DNA of 53,789 bases from NCBI GenBank assembly GCA_014729775.1, contig WJJJ01000025.1:1-53789 (forward strand), given 5' to 3'. The notes beneath the pieces were generated by a model. The model was given only the letters and a program-made list of their open reading frames with translations, made no database searches and was not told the DNA's origin. The stretch comes from Candidatus Omnitrophota bacterium. GTDB taxonomy: Bacteria > Omnitrophota > Gorgyraeia > Duberdicusellales > 4484-171. Shown here one piece after another: positions 44,888 to 53,373 of this stretch (positions within the stretch are counted from its first letter, which is position 1; each line of letters begins with the position of its first letter). The position numbers and the translations under genes were made by a program.

Positions 44888-45826
44888 ATGAGTATGACAC
44901 TTGTGCAGCGCGCGGGACGTATGAACAATAACCAGTTTTCTCATTATCCGGTACTGTACCGGGAGGTGCTCCAATTTCTCCAACCGGAAACGAAAAAATG
45001 CGTGGTCGATTGTACTCTTGGGCTCGGCGGACACGCGGAAAAAATCATTGCGCGGATGCCCGACGGAGGGGCTTACCTGGGTCTGGATAAGGACTCCGTG
45101 TCGGTCGCGCAGGCTGCCCGGCGTATCGGCACAGAGGGTGCGGTCGCCCGGGAATTTATCCAGACAGATTTTTCCAGAATCGATGAGGTACTCGGGCAGC
45201 GGCGAATTCCGCAGGTTGACGGGGTCTTATTCGATCTGGGAATTTCTTCCTTTCAACTGGCCGATGCCGAACGGGGATTCAGCTTCCTTCAAGATGGTCC
45301 ACTGGATATGCGCATGGACCAGAATTCTTTTTTGTCAGCGTACGATCTGGTGAATAATCTGAGTGAGAAAGAACTTACCCAGATTTTCCGGAGGTTCGGG
45401 GAAGAACGGTTTGCCTCACGGATCGCGCACCGGATCGTGGCCGAGCGCAAAAAGACCCCGTTTTATTCCACCGCTCAGCTGGCAGAGTTCGTCGCTCAGA
45501 GCGTGCCGTCAAAGTACCGCTTTGGAAGGATACACCCGGCAACGCGGGTATTTCAGGCGCTGCGGATCGCGGTGAACCGGGAACTGGAAGCGATAGAGAC
45601 AGGGGTGCGCCGTGCGGTGGAATTGCTCGCTCCCGGGGGGAGGATCGTGGTAATCTCATTCCACTCTCTGGAGGACAGGATCATCAAGCATATGTTTCGA
45701 GCTTTTGCGGGACAGGAATTGGTTCACATATTAACCAAGAAGCCCGTGGTTCCGGGCGAAGGGGAAATCGCCGAAAATCCCCGGTCGCGTTCTGCGAAAT
45801 TACGGGCCGCAGAAAAATCGGCGTGA
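44888..45826 (+). CDS. rsmH: 16S rRNA (cytosine1402-N4)-methyltransferase
   Basis: 312 residues from the ATG just after the mraZ stop; ATGs at 44894 and 44921 are alternatives, the last giving MNNNQFSHYPVLYREVL. SAM site VVDCTLGLGGHAEKII, GVLFDLGISSFQLADAERGFSFLQDGPLDMRMD, and FSFHSLEDRIIK (here ISFHSLEDRIIK). GTG-containing stop region overlaps ftsL. Confidence 0.96.
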   Translation: MSMTLVQRAGRMNNNQFSHYPVLYREVLQFLQPETKKCVVDCTLGLGGHAEKIIARMPDGGAYLGLDKDSVSVAQAARRIGTEGAVAREFIQTDFSRIDEVLGQRRIPQVDGVLFDLGISSFQLADAERGFSFLQDGPLDMRMDQNSFLSAYDLVNNLSEKELTQIFRRFGEERFASRIAHRIVAERKKTPFYSTAQLAEFVAQSVPSKYRFGRIHPATRVFQALRIAVNRELEAIETGVRRAVELLAPGGRIVVISFHSLEDRIIKHMFRAFAGQELVHILTKKPVVPGEGEIAENPRSRSAKLRAAEKSA

Positions 45827-46224
45827 TGGGTACACAGATGAAAAACACGGGCGGAATTGGGAAAAAATGCATGGTTCTCGGAGTGTTGTTCGTGCTCTCT
45901 CTCGTGTATCTTCATCAGAAGGTGTTGATTTTTGTGGAGGCGTATCACCTGAGTGCCCGCAGACGTCAACTCAATGAACTCGTTGATCGCAAAGACGCCC
46001 TGGTGTATAATCTTTCACAGGAAACGCATCTGGCAAAAATCAACGAATGGTCTGAATCTCACGATTTCAAGTTCGCGGAGCGGGAGCGTATCGTGGCGCT
46101 GGATATTGAAAAACAAGAATCCCCGGAGGAGAATTCTTTTACGGTAGCGTCCCTGTTTCGATATCTCCCCGGGATCTCCTCCCGGGTGCCGGACGCGCGG
46201 GCTGAAGCGGACGCCGGCGAATAA
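45826..46224 (+). CDS. ftsL: FtsL-like division protein
   Basis: 132 residues. A short cytoplasmic start, one transmembrane helix (CMVLGVLFVLSLVYLHQKVLIFV) and a periplasmic coiled-coil stretch (LSARRRQLNELVDRKDALVYNL). FtsL sequences are poorly conserved; position between rsmH and ftsI and the single-helix/coiled-coil layout carry the assignment. GTG 45823 is an alternative start. The C-terminal 40 residues are acidic and disordered-looking. Confidence 0.8.
   Translation: MGTQMKNTGGIGKKCMVLGVLFVLSLVYLHQKVLIFVEAYHLSARRRQLNELVDRKDALVYNLSQETHLAKINEWSESHDFKFAERERIVALDIEKQESPEENSFTVASLFRYLPGISSRVPDARAEADAGE
45983..46011 (+). promoter_or_regulatory. Possible internal promoter before ftsI
   Basis: TTGATC (45983-45988), 17 bases, TATAAT (46006-46011, 6/6), inside ftsL and 260 bases ahead of ftsI. 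The -35 is a 4/6 match. The codons overlapping TATAAT (GTG TAT AAT) are not rare, so chance is possible. Confidence 0.4.
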
Positions 46225-46273
46225 GGGATAAGGGAAATCTTGATTTCAGGCCGGTTTTGGGGGAGCGCAGGGA

Positions 46274-47965
46274 GTGAAAAGAGGAGTGAGCTCACGCGAA
46301 CGGCTGACCTACGTTTTTTTTCTGGCCCTGTTCCTTTTACTCGCCTTTCGTATTTCCTATCTCCAGGTGTGGCAGCGCCCATTTTATCGATCGCTGTCAC
46401 GGAATCAGCATTACCGGATCGTCCGGCTCATCGGCAAGCGGGGAGAAATCCTCGACCGCCGGAAACAGATTCTCGCAACCACACTGAAATGTTATTCGGT
46501 CTTTGCCGATCCCGTGTTAGTGCGCAGCGCGAGCGCAACGGCTGCTCGTCTCGCGCCGGCACTTGGGATGGATGCTGAGGCATTGGGGCGCAAATTGACG
46601 CGCCAGGGGAGGTTCGTGTGGCTGAAACGCATGGTTCCGCTGGAGGTGAAACAACAGATCGACCGCATGTCACTGAACGGAATCGGCGCGATCCGGGAAG
46701 AAAAACGATTCTACCCGCAGCAAACTCTGGCCGCGCAGGTAATGGGGCTGACCGATATCGACAATCGCGGCCTTGAGGGACTCGAGCTTTTCCATGACGC
46801 AGTTCTTCGGGGGAAGGACGGGTATACCCGCATTCTGCAGGATTCCCTTGCCCGGGAAATAATCGTGAATCCGCAGTTACTCCAGCCTCAGCCGGGGGCG
46901 GATGTCGTGTTGACGATCGATTCACAACTGCAGTACTGGAGTGAGCGGTTCCTGCAGGAATCCATAGAGAAATACTCGGCGCGCCGGGGCGCAGTGATCG
47001 TGATGAACGCCGACAACGGGGAAATACTGGTCATGGCCAACTATCCTTTTTTCAATCCCAATGTACGTGATCCGGAGTCGTTCGGTCATCTAAAGAACCG
47101 GACAGTTACCGATATTTTCGAACCGGGATCGGTGTTCAAAATGGTGACGCTGGTTGCGGCGCTCGAGGAAAAGGTGTGCGCGCTGGAGGAGACATTCTAT
47201 TGTGAACAGGGGCAGTACCGTATTCCGGGTACGATACTCCATGACTGGCGCCCTTACGGAAAATTGACCTTTGTGGAGGTCTTTAAAAAATCGTCCAATA
47301 TCGGGGTGGGAAAGATCGCCCAGAAGATCGGGCCCGCGACTCTTCATTCCTACATGCGCAGACTCGGGTTCGGTCACAAGACCGGGATCGATTATCCGGG
47401 TGAAGTATCCGGATCGTTGAAGTCCGTGGGGAAGTGGTCGAAGACATCCGAATACATTATTCCTATCGGTCAGGAGGTCGGAGTCACCCTCATTCAGCTG
47501 GTTCGTGCCTTTGGCGTTGTTGCCAACGGAGGGTATTTAGTAAAACCGCATCTCACCCGGAGAGTCGAAGGGGAATTCTTCCGTAAAGTAGGCCGGTATT
47601 CAAAAGAGCGGGTGGTGTCGCAGGAAACGGCCGCGCGTGCCCGGGATATTCTCATCGGTGTGGTTGAGGAAGGAACCGGCCGCCGCGCGGCGGTGAAAGG
47701 ACTGCGCGCCGGAGGAAAAACGGGGACCGCTCAGAAATTTGACCGCGAACTGGGGGCGTATTCCCCGCATGATTACCGGGCGACATTTGTGGGGTTTCTC
47801 GCCCAGGATCCTCCCCTGGTGATCGGCGTGACGGTCGATGAACCCCGGAAGAGTCATTTCGGAGGAGTGGTTGCCGCGCCGGTGTTCCGGCAGATCGCGG
47901 AAAAGGCGGCAAGGTATTCGCTGGATGACCGAATTGGCCGCGTGTACGGCGGGGAGGGGCAATGA
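46274..47965 (+). CDS. ftsI: Septal peptidoglycan transpeptidase (PBP3/FtsI)
   Basis: 563 residues. N-terminal transmembrane helix (YVFFLALFLLLAFRISYL), dimerisation region with GKRGEILDRRKQILATT, then transpeptidase motifs SVFK (Ser286), SSN (340-342) and KTG (482-484) in GGKTGTAQKFD. No PASTA domains. It crosslinks septal peptidoglycan with FtsW. GTG start; ATGA overlap with murE. Confidence 0.95.
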   Translation: MKRGVSSRERLTYVFFLALFLLLAFRISYLQVWQRPFYRSLSRNQHYRIVRLIGKRGEILDRRKQILATTLKCYSVFADPVLVRSASATAARLAPALGMDAEALGRKLTRQGRFVWLKRMVPLEVKQQIDRMSLNGIGAIREEKRFYPQQTLAAQVMGLTDIDNRGLEGLELFHDAVLRGKDGYTRILQDSLAREIIVNPQLLQPQPGADVVLTIDSQLQYWSERFLQESIEKYSARRGAVIVMNADNGEILVMANYPFFNPNVRDPESFGHLKNRTVTDIFEPGSVFKMVTLVAALEEKVCALEETFYCEQGQYRIPGTILHDWRPYGKLTFVEVFKKSSNIGVGKIAQKIGPATLHSYMRRLGFGHKTGIDYPGEVSGSLKSVGKWSKTSEYIIPIGQEVGVTLIQLVRAFGVVANGGYLVKPHLTRRVEGEFFRKVGRYSKERVVSQETAARARDILIGVVEEGTGRRAAVKGLRAGGKTGTAQKFDRELGAYSPHDYRATFVGFLAQDPPLVIGVTVDEPRKSHFGGVVAAPVFRQIAEKAARYSLDDRIGRVYGGEGQ

Positions 47966-49398
47966 AGCTGAAGGAGCTTTTTCCCGGACGAAACCTTCCC
48001 GGAAAGACCGGGAACGTGACCGTGAAGGGATTGACCGACGATTCGCGGGAACTGAAACCGGGCTACGTATTCTTTCTCCGGCCGGGGCCCGATTTCGACG
48101 TATTTACCGTCCTTGAGGAAATCGGAAAGAAAAGCGTCTGTGTGGTCGCGCCGCGCCGGGAACAGCCGCGTCTGCGGGGGCTGTCCGTACCGGTGATTGC
48201 GGTTGAGCACATCGGGAAGGCGTATTCGGATGCCTTAATCCGCTGCTATCCGCTTTCTGAGGGGCTGAAATTGATCGGCGTCACCGGTACCAACGGGAAA
48301 ACCACTGTCAGTACCTTTGTGTATTCAGCGCTGAAACGGGCGCAGGTGCGCGCGGCGCTGCTGGGCACGGTTGCTTATCGACTGGGGGGGCGGGCAAAGA
48401 GTGCGCCGTTTACCACCCCCGGCCCCAAACTTCTGAGGAAATCTCTCAGCGAGGCTCTGCGCCGGGGCTGTACGCATGCGGTGATGGAGGTATCTTCCCA
48501 CGGGATCGTTCAGGGAAGGATTCGCAGTCTGAAGTTCCATCGCTGTGTATTCACTAATCTGAGCCGCGATCATCTGGATTATCATAAACGCATGGGCGCC
48601 TATTTTGAAGCGAAAAAGAAACTTTTTACGGCCAATCGGTCCGCTCCCGCGATCATCAATGCCGATGACCGGTACGGACGGAAACTGCTTCAGGAGGTGC
48701 CGCATCCGATTTCCTACGGTATCCGCCGTGCCGCGGATGTGAGAGCGTCCGATATTGTACTGACTGAGGCCGGGATGGAATTCACGCTCCACTACCGGCA
48801 AGAACAAAAACGAATGTGCTCATCCCTGTGCGGTCTGCATAACACCTATAATCTGCTCGCGGGGATCACGGTTCTGGTGTCTTTAGGATATTCTTTGGCA
48901 CAGTGCGCGCCGCCGGTGAACTCATTCAAAGGAGTGGAAGGCCGAATGGAACGGGTAGCGCCCGGAATATTCGTGGATTACGCTCACACGCCAGGAGCGC
49001 TGCGCTGCGCGCTCCAGGCTCTCCGGCAGATGGGCTACCGAAAAGTAATGGTGGTGTTTGGCTGCGGCGGTGACCGTGACCGGGGAAAACGGCCCCGGAT
49101 GGGAAAGGTCGCGGACCGATACGCCGATTACGTGATATTGACCTCCGACAATCCGCGGTCGGAAGACCCGAAAGACATCTGTCTTCAGATTCGTGCCGGA
49201 ATCAGCCGTACCGCTACGCTCATTCGGCTTGACCGGCGGCGCGCGATCCAGGCCGGAATCCGCCGGCAGCAGCGAACCGCCCATTCTGCCCTGCTGATCG
49301 CGGGAAAGGGACACGAACGAGCACAGGTGTTCGGTACTGTCACCAGACGATTTCACGACGCAGAGGTGGTCCGGGAGTTGAGAAGGGAGATTGCCTGA
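47962..49398 (+). CDS. murE: UDP-MurNAc-tripeptide synthetase, diaminopimelate type
   Basis: Adds the third residue of the peptidoglycan peptide. 478 residues. Walker loop GVTGTNGKTTVS, TTPGP, EVSSHGIVQGRI and VFTNLSRDHLDYH; the specificity motif DNPR at 396-399 indicates meso-diaminopimelate rather than lysine. DYAHTPGALRCAL and GCGGDRDRGKRPRM complete the active site. ATGA from ftsI, TGATG into murF. Confidence 0.97.
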   Translation: MKLKELFPGRNLPGKTGNVTVKGLTDDSRELKPGYVFFLRPGPDFDVFTVLEEIGKKSVCVVAPRREQPRLRGLSVPVIAVEHIGKAYSDALIRCYPLSEGLKLIGVTGTNGKTTVSTFVYSALKRAQVRAALLGTVAYRLGGRAKSAPFTTPGPKLLRKSLSEALRRGCTHAVMEVSSHGIVQGRIRSLKFHRCVFTNLSRDHLDYHKRMGAYFEAKKKLFTANRSAPAIINADDRYGRKLLQEVPHPISYGIRRAADVRASDIVLTEAGMEFTLHYRQEQKRMCSSLCGLHNTYNLLAGITVLVSLGYSLAQCAPPVNSFKGVEGRMERVAPGIFVDYAHTPGALRCALQALRQMGYRKVMVVFGCGGDRDRGKRPRMGKVADRYADYVILTSDNPRSEDPKDICLQIRAGISRTATLIRLDRRRAIQAGIRRQQRTAHSALLIAGKGHERAQVFGTVTRRFHDAEVVRELRREIA

Positions 49399-50756
49399 TG
49401 CGGATCGAAGATTTTACGCGCTTAAAGAAGATCGTCAAGCCGAGGAAGGCGTATTCCATGTATTATTACCGTCCGGTGACCGGGTTCAGTATTGATTCCC
49501 GCTCTCTCCGTCCCGGAGATGCGTTCCTGGCACTGAAGGGTCCGCATCACGACGGACACAGATTCGCGGCTTCGGCAGTGCACAAAGGTGCGTCAATGGT
49601 GATCGCCTCCCGCAGAATTTCTCTTCCCAAGAAAGTTCCTCTGTGGATAGTGGATGATCTTCCGGCTGTGCTGGCGGCCCTGACCCGATACGTGCGTCAA
49701 CGTTCCGGCGCCCGGGTGTACGCGGTGACGGGATCGGTAGGCAAGACTACCACCAAAGAAATGCTGGCGTTCCTTTTGGAATCGCGCTATTCCGTAAAAA
49801 AAAATATTGCCACCGAAAACAATCTTCTCGGAGTGGCAAAGACCATTTTCGGCCGGGAGTACGAAGAAAGGCTGGTGCTTGAACTGGGAACGAATGCGCC
49901 GGGGGAAATTGAACATCTGGCCTGGATGTCCCGCCCCGACGTAGGGGTCGTCACCTGGATTAAGCCGGTACATCTGGAGAGGCTCAAGTCTCTCGAAGGA
50001 ATCGCCCGGGAAAAAACGTCGTTATTCGAGAAAATACCGAAGATCCATGCCGTACTCAATTATGACGACGCCCGGTTGCGGACCGCCTCTTTTCGTCCGG
50101 TATCCTGGTACGGGAGTGATGAACGCTGCCGGGTGTGGGCGCGTCCGGCGGACCGTTCTCTGCGGGGCGCGACCTACCTGATTAACGGCCGATTCCCCCT
50201 GACGTTCCCTTTTCCTTATGAGCTTTTTCTTTCCAATGCACTGGCCGCGATTGCCGCAGCCTTGCTGGAGAAGATTCCCCTGGAGGAGGCCGTGCGCCGG
50301 ATGAACGAGTTCGCCGGTTATCCCCGGGGACGCATGGACGTGCGTACTCATCACGGGGTCAGTTTTCTGCATGATGCGTATAACGCGAATCCTTTTTCTT
50401 GCCGGCAGGTGCTGAAACTCATTGCCCGTATCCCGGCACGCAAGATTTTCGTGCTGGGGGATATGAAAGAACTGGGCGAGAGGAGCGTGGATTATCACGC
50501 CGGGCTGGCCAAACCGGTACGGGATGCCGGGATTACCTTGTGCGTCACCGTCGGTTCCCGCGCGCGCGCCTTACATGAAGCGTTACGGTCTTCCCGGACG
50601 TGTGAAGTATACCACTGTGCACATTATCAGGATGCGGCCGCGCGCCTGCGCTCCCGTCTGAGGGCCGGAGACTGGGTGGTGGTGAAAGGTTCCCGTTCCG
50701 TAGGATTAGAACGAATATTTCCGCTGTTGGGATGTCCCAAGACGTTTGCCGCTTGA
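49398..50756 (+). CDS. murF: UDP-MurNAc-pentapeptide synthetase
   Basis: Adds D-Ala-D-Ala to the tripeptide. 452 residues. IDSRSLRPGDAFLALKG, VTGSVGKTTTKEML, ATENNLLGVAKTI, LELGTNAPGEIEHLAWM and HDAYNANPFS are standard. No mraY or murD follows in the next 3 kb; the cluster breaks here, and the murF stop lies inside the -35 of the next promoter. Confidence 0.97.
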   Translation: MRIEDFTRLKKIVKPRKAYSMYYYRPVTGFSIDSRSLRPGDAFLALKGPHHDGHRFAASAVHKGASMVIASRRISLPKKVPLWIVDDLPAVLAALTRYVRQRSGARVYAVTGSVGKTTTKEMLAFLLESRYSVKKNIATENNLLGVAKTIFGREYEERLVLELGTNAPGEIEHLAWMSRPDVGVVTWIKPVHLERLKSLEGIAREKTSLFEKIPKIHAVLNYDDARLRTASFRPVSWYGSDERCRVWARPADRSLRGATYLINGRFPLTFPFPYELFLSNALAAIAAALLEKIPLEEAVRRMNEFAGYPRGRMDVRTHHGVSFLHDAYNANPFSCRQVLKLIARIPARKIFVLGDMKELGERSVDYHAGLAKPVRDAGITLCVTVGSRARALHEALRSSRTCEVYHCAHYQDAAARLRSRLRAGDWVVVKGSRSVGLERIFPLLGCPKTFAA

Positions 50757-50781
50757 CAAAGAGAGAATTTCGACGTATATT
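50753..50781 (+). promoter_or_regulatory. Consensus sigma-70 promoter of the acyl-ACP reductase unit
   Basis: TTGACA (50753-50758, 6/6), 17 bases, TATATT (50776-50781, 5/6). The -35 contains the murF stop codon. The predicted start near 50788 gives a leader of about 215 bases before the HTH gene. Confidence 0.85.
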
Positions 50782-51003
50782 TGAATTTGTGATGATAACT
50801 GCGATAACTGGCAGTTCTATTCCAGAGATCCCAGGTGATCACTACCATCTCATCCTTCCGGTGGTTCCCGTGCGGCCGGTGCATGACCGGAGCGGGTTCT
50901 CGATCCTTCGTTTTTATTTTCAATCATTCATTTTTCGGACGCTGTTTTCGTGTGTTGGCGTGTAAGGTTTCTCGGCGGGTAATCTGAACAAGGAGGAAAA
51001 CGC
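50782..51003 (+). other. Long untranslated leader with small repeats
   Basis: No convincing gene. It holds a direct repeat GATAACT (50794-50800, 50803-50809), an inverted repeat AACTG-G-CAGTT (50806-50816), the palindrome GTGATCAC (50835-50842) and a small CCGGT/ACCGG hairpin further on. The first two lie just past the predicted transcription start and could be an operator. A later T-rich stretch has no strong stem before it. It ends in AACAAGGAGGAAAA, a good ribosome-binding site for the HTH gene. Confidence 0.45.
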
Positions 51004-51180
51004 ATGACCGATCAGATTCTTACAGCGATCGATGTCTGCAAATACCTGAGGATTCCCCGGTCTACACTGTACAAGCTGGCCCAAACCCGGCAGATCCCGG
51101 CGTTTCGGGTGGGACGGCATTGGCGGTTCAAGAAAGAAAAAATTGAAGAATGGGTGAGCCGGCAGGAAAAATTAGGATAA
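51004..51180 (+). CDS. Excisionase-family HTH DNA-binding protein
   Basis: 58 residues: MTDQILTAIDVCKYLRIPRS, then TLYKLAQTRQIPAFRVGRHW, ending RFKKEKIEEWVSRQEKLG. This is the MerR-like winged HTH_17/excisionase domain alone, with the typical LT..DVCKYL..., YKLAQTRQIPAFRVG and WRFKKEKIEEW. Such proteins are often small regulators outside phages as well. Start after AAGGAGG. As first gene of the unit it may regulate it; inference. No integrase lies next to it. Confidence 0.9.
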   Translation: MTDQILTAIDVCKYLRIPRSTLYKLAQTRQIPAFRVGRHWRFKKEKIEEWVSRQEKLG

Positions 51181-51209
51181 ACGCCGGCAGGGACGAAGGA
51201 CCTTCATCG

Positions 51210-51815
51210 ATGTGGTACTGGGTTTTACAATTCCTTTGCGCGGTACTGGTACGGATCTGTTTTCGGTATCGTGTGTCCGGCACGGAGAATATTCCCTCCC
51301 GCACCAATTTTATCGTGGTGGCCAATCACAGCAGTTTTCTCGATGCCGTGCTGGTGAGTGTTGCCGTTCGTCGAAAAATACGGTGGATCTGTCATCGTTT
51401 TCTTTACCGTATCTGGTGGCTTGGTCTCTTTCTCCGGCTTACCGGGACACTCACTGCCGGAATATCAACACGGACCGCGGTGGACTTGCTGGAGCGCAAT
51501 CAGAATATCGGGATTTTTCCCGAAGGGCGCTGCAGCCGGAACGGAAGTCTGCAAGAGTTCAGGAGGGGAACGGCGGTACTCGCCATGAAGACCGGCCGGC
51601 CGGTGCTGCCCTGCGCGGTGCGCGGCGCGTTCGAAGCGCTGCCGGTGAGGGCGCGTGTGCCGAAATTGGGACAGTTGATCCGGGTTGAAATCGGAAAACC
51701 CGTCTATTTACTGAAGGAATTCGAAGAAACCATTCAGGATACGGTGCTTCAAGAAGGAACAAAGAAGATACGCAATGTATTGAAGGAGATGTTGCATGGA
51801 TCAGAACACGGCTGA
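51210..51815 (+). CDS. plsC: 1-acyl-glycerol-3-phosphate acyltransferase
   Basis: 201 residues from the ATG of MWYWVLQFLCAVLV; an upstream in-frame ATG at 51150 would overlap the HTH gene. One N-terminal hydrophobic segment. Motif I NHSSFLD (NHxxxxD), motif III FPEGRCSRNGSL, then RGTAVLAMKTGRPVLPCAV. Acylates lysophosphatidate or a related acceptor at the membrane. It overlaps the reductase gene by 20 bases, so the two are co-translated. Confidence 0.93.
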   Translation: MWYWVLQFLCAVLVRICFRYRVSGTENIPSRTNFIVVANHSSFLDAVLVSVAVRRKIRWICHRFLYRIWWLGLFLRLTGTLTAGISTRTAVDLLERNQNIGIFPEGRCSRNGSLQEFRRGTAVLAMKTGRPVLPCAVRGAFEALPVRARVPKLGQLIRVEIGKPVYLLKEFEETIQDTVLQEGTKKIRNVLKEMLHGSEHG

Positions 51816-53373
51816 TATTAAAATTTCCCGAGTGATTCCCGCTCCCAAAGCGAAAGTGTTGCGGCTTTTAACGAAAGTGACTGACTTTCCCGCCTACGTT
51901 CCCTGTGTAAAGAACGCCGAGGTGATTTCCTCTTACCGCCGGGCAATTCGGACCAGATGGCATATTCAAGCGGAGAAACTTCCTATTCGCTGGATCGAGG
52001 ATGACCGGCTGGACCTGCGCAACGGAAAAATCTATTTTCGTGCTGTGGAAGGAGATTTGCGGACGTTCGAAGGATGCTGGACGGTTTCGTCTCATCCCGA
52101 AGGAACGCTGCTGGAACTGGCGGTGAAGGTCAGTGTGGGGATTCCGGCGATTGAAGAATTCGCCGATTCCTATCTCCGCCGCCTGCTTACGCAAAGTTTC
52201 GAGGCGATTTGCGAGGCTCTGGAAAAAAGAATTATTTCTCTGCGATATATGAGTTCCGAAGGCGGGAGCGGTGACAAAATAGCCGGATTCGGCGTAATCG
52301 GACATTTTTATAATTTTTACCATCTGGAGAAATCCTTGAAGATGCTTAATCCCGATTATCACATGCCTTCGCGCGAATTCCTGGCTCAGCTCTTCCATGT
52401 GACTCCGTCTTTTAAAATGTATGAATCGATCGGTTTTCAGTCCAAAACAGGACAGCAGGTAGACGGATGTTTTATTCTGGCGACGTTCATTCCCGACATG
52501 ATCGAAAAGGACATGTGGGGTATTTTTTCCAAAGTTATCAAAGCCTGCAAAATCGCGGAGAAGCACGGAGTAGGGATCGTCACGCTCGGCGGATTTACTT
52601 CGATCGTCGCCGAGCGTATCGGGCACGCGATTTCAGAGCACGTGGATGTTCCCGTCACTACGGGCAACACGTTTACCGCCGCGATGACTCTTGACGGCGT
52701 CAGTCGGGCCGCTCAGCTTCTTGGCCTTGATCTTGCCGACGCGCACGTCGCAGTGATCGGCGGCACCGGAGATATCGGGAGCGCGTGCGTGAGAGTCTGC
52801 GCGGGCAAAGTGAGAAAGCTCTCCTTTACCGGAAGAACGAAGGCCAATCTTCGGCGTCTGCGCGCCGAGTGCGCGGGGAGGAAGCCGACCAGAGTACAGG
52901 CATTGACGGACAATCATGCGGCGGTCAAAGACGCCGACATCATCATTGCCGCCGCGAGTGTGTCCCATTCGATCCTTTCCATCGACTGGTTCAAGCCGGG
53001 GGCGATCATCTGCGACGTCGGTTATCCGAAGAATGTGTCTTACCACATGAATTCCCGGGACGATATTTTAGTCTTTTCCGGTGGGCTTGCGCTTTCGCCG
53101 ACTCCTTTGCGGTTTCCGATAGATACCGGTCTGCCAGATCCGCGGCTTATTTACGGCTGTTTCGCGGAGGCGATCATTCTCGCCCTTGAGAAAAGATATG
53201 AAAATTACAGCTTTGGCAGGGGGAATATTTATCCCGAAAAAGTGAAGGAAATTTCCCGTCTGGGCGAGAAACACGGATTTCACGCGTCTCCCTTTTACTG
53301 GGGCGGGAGAGAAGTCGACGAGTCTATTCTCGATAAAGTGAGAAGCGCGCGCGATGCTCAAACAATTATGTAA
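51796..53373 (+). CDS. SRPBCC lipid-binding domain fused to long-chain acyl-ACP reductase
   Basis: 525 residues. Residues about 1-150 look like a START/polyketide-cyclase (SRPBCC, COQ10-type) domain: ISRVIPAPKAKVLRLLTKVTDFPAYVPCVKNAEVI. Residues about 160-510 match the cyanobacterial acyl-ACP reductase (AAR): FGVIGHFYNFYHLEKSL, CFILATFIPDM, AEKHGVGIVTLGGFTSIVAE, VTTGNTFTAAM, the Rossmann loop VIGGTGDIGSACVR (from about 320), ICDVGYPKNVS, and GCFAEAIILALEKRYENYSFGRGNI. The catalytic Cys of AAR corresponds to Cys455. It should reduce long-chain acyl-ACP to fatty aldehyde with NADPH. No aldehyde-deformylating oxygenase is in view. The fusion is the unusual part. Confidence 0.88.
   Translation: MDQNTADIKISRVIPAPKAKVLRLLTKVTDFPAYVPCVKNAEVISSYRRAIRTRWHIQAEKLPIRWIEDDRLDLRNGKIYFRAVEGDLRTFEGCWTVSSHPEGTLLELAVKVSVGIPAIEEFADSYLRRLLTQSFEAICEALEKRIISLRYMSSEGGSGDKIAGFGVIGHFYNFYHLEKSLKMLNPDYHMPSREFLAQLFHVTPSFKMYESIGFQSKTGQQVDGCFILATFIPDMIEKDMWGIFSKVIKACKIAEKHGVGIVTLGGFTSIVAERIGHAISEHVDVPVTTGNTFTAAMTLDGVSRAAQLLGLDLADAHVAVIGGTGDIGSACVRVCAGKVRKLSFTGRTKANLRRLRAECAGRKPTRVQALTDNHAAVKDADIIIAAASVSHSILSIDWFKPGAIICDVGYPKNVSYHMNSRDDILVFSGGLALSPTPLRFPIDTGLPDPRLIYGCFAEAIILALEKRYENYSFGRGNIYPEKVKEISRLGEKHGFHASPFYWGGREVDESILDKVRSARDAQTIM

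Noticed and set aside
50732-50965. 77-residue open frame after murF
   Set aside because: No ribosome-binding site, starts inside murF in another frame, no conserved motif; more likely leader RNA.
51004-51180. Prophage or integrated element suggested by the excisionase-type HTH gene
   Set aside because: No integrase, attachment repeats or phage genes nearby; the domain is common in chromosomal regulators, and xerD at 39083 is the chromosomal type.
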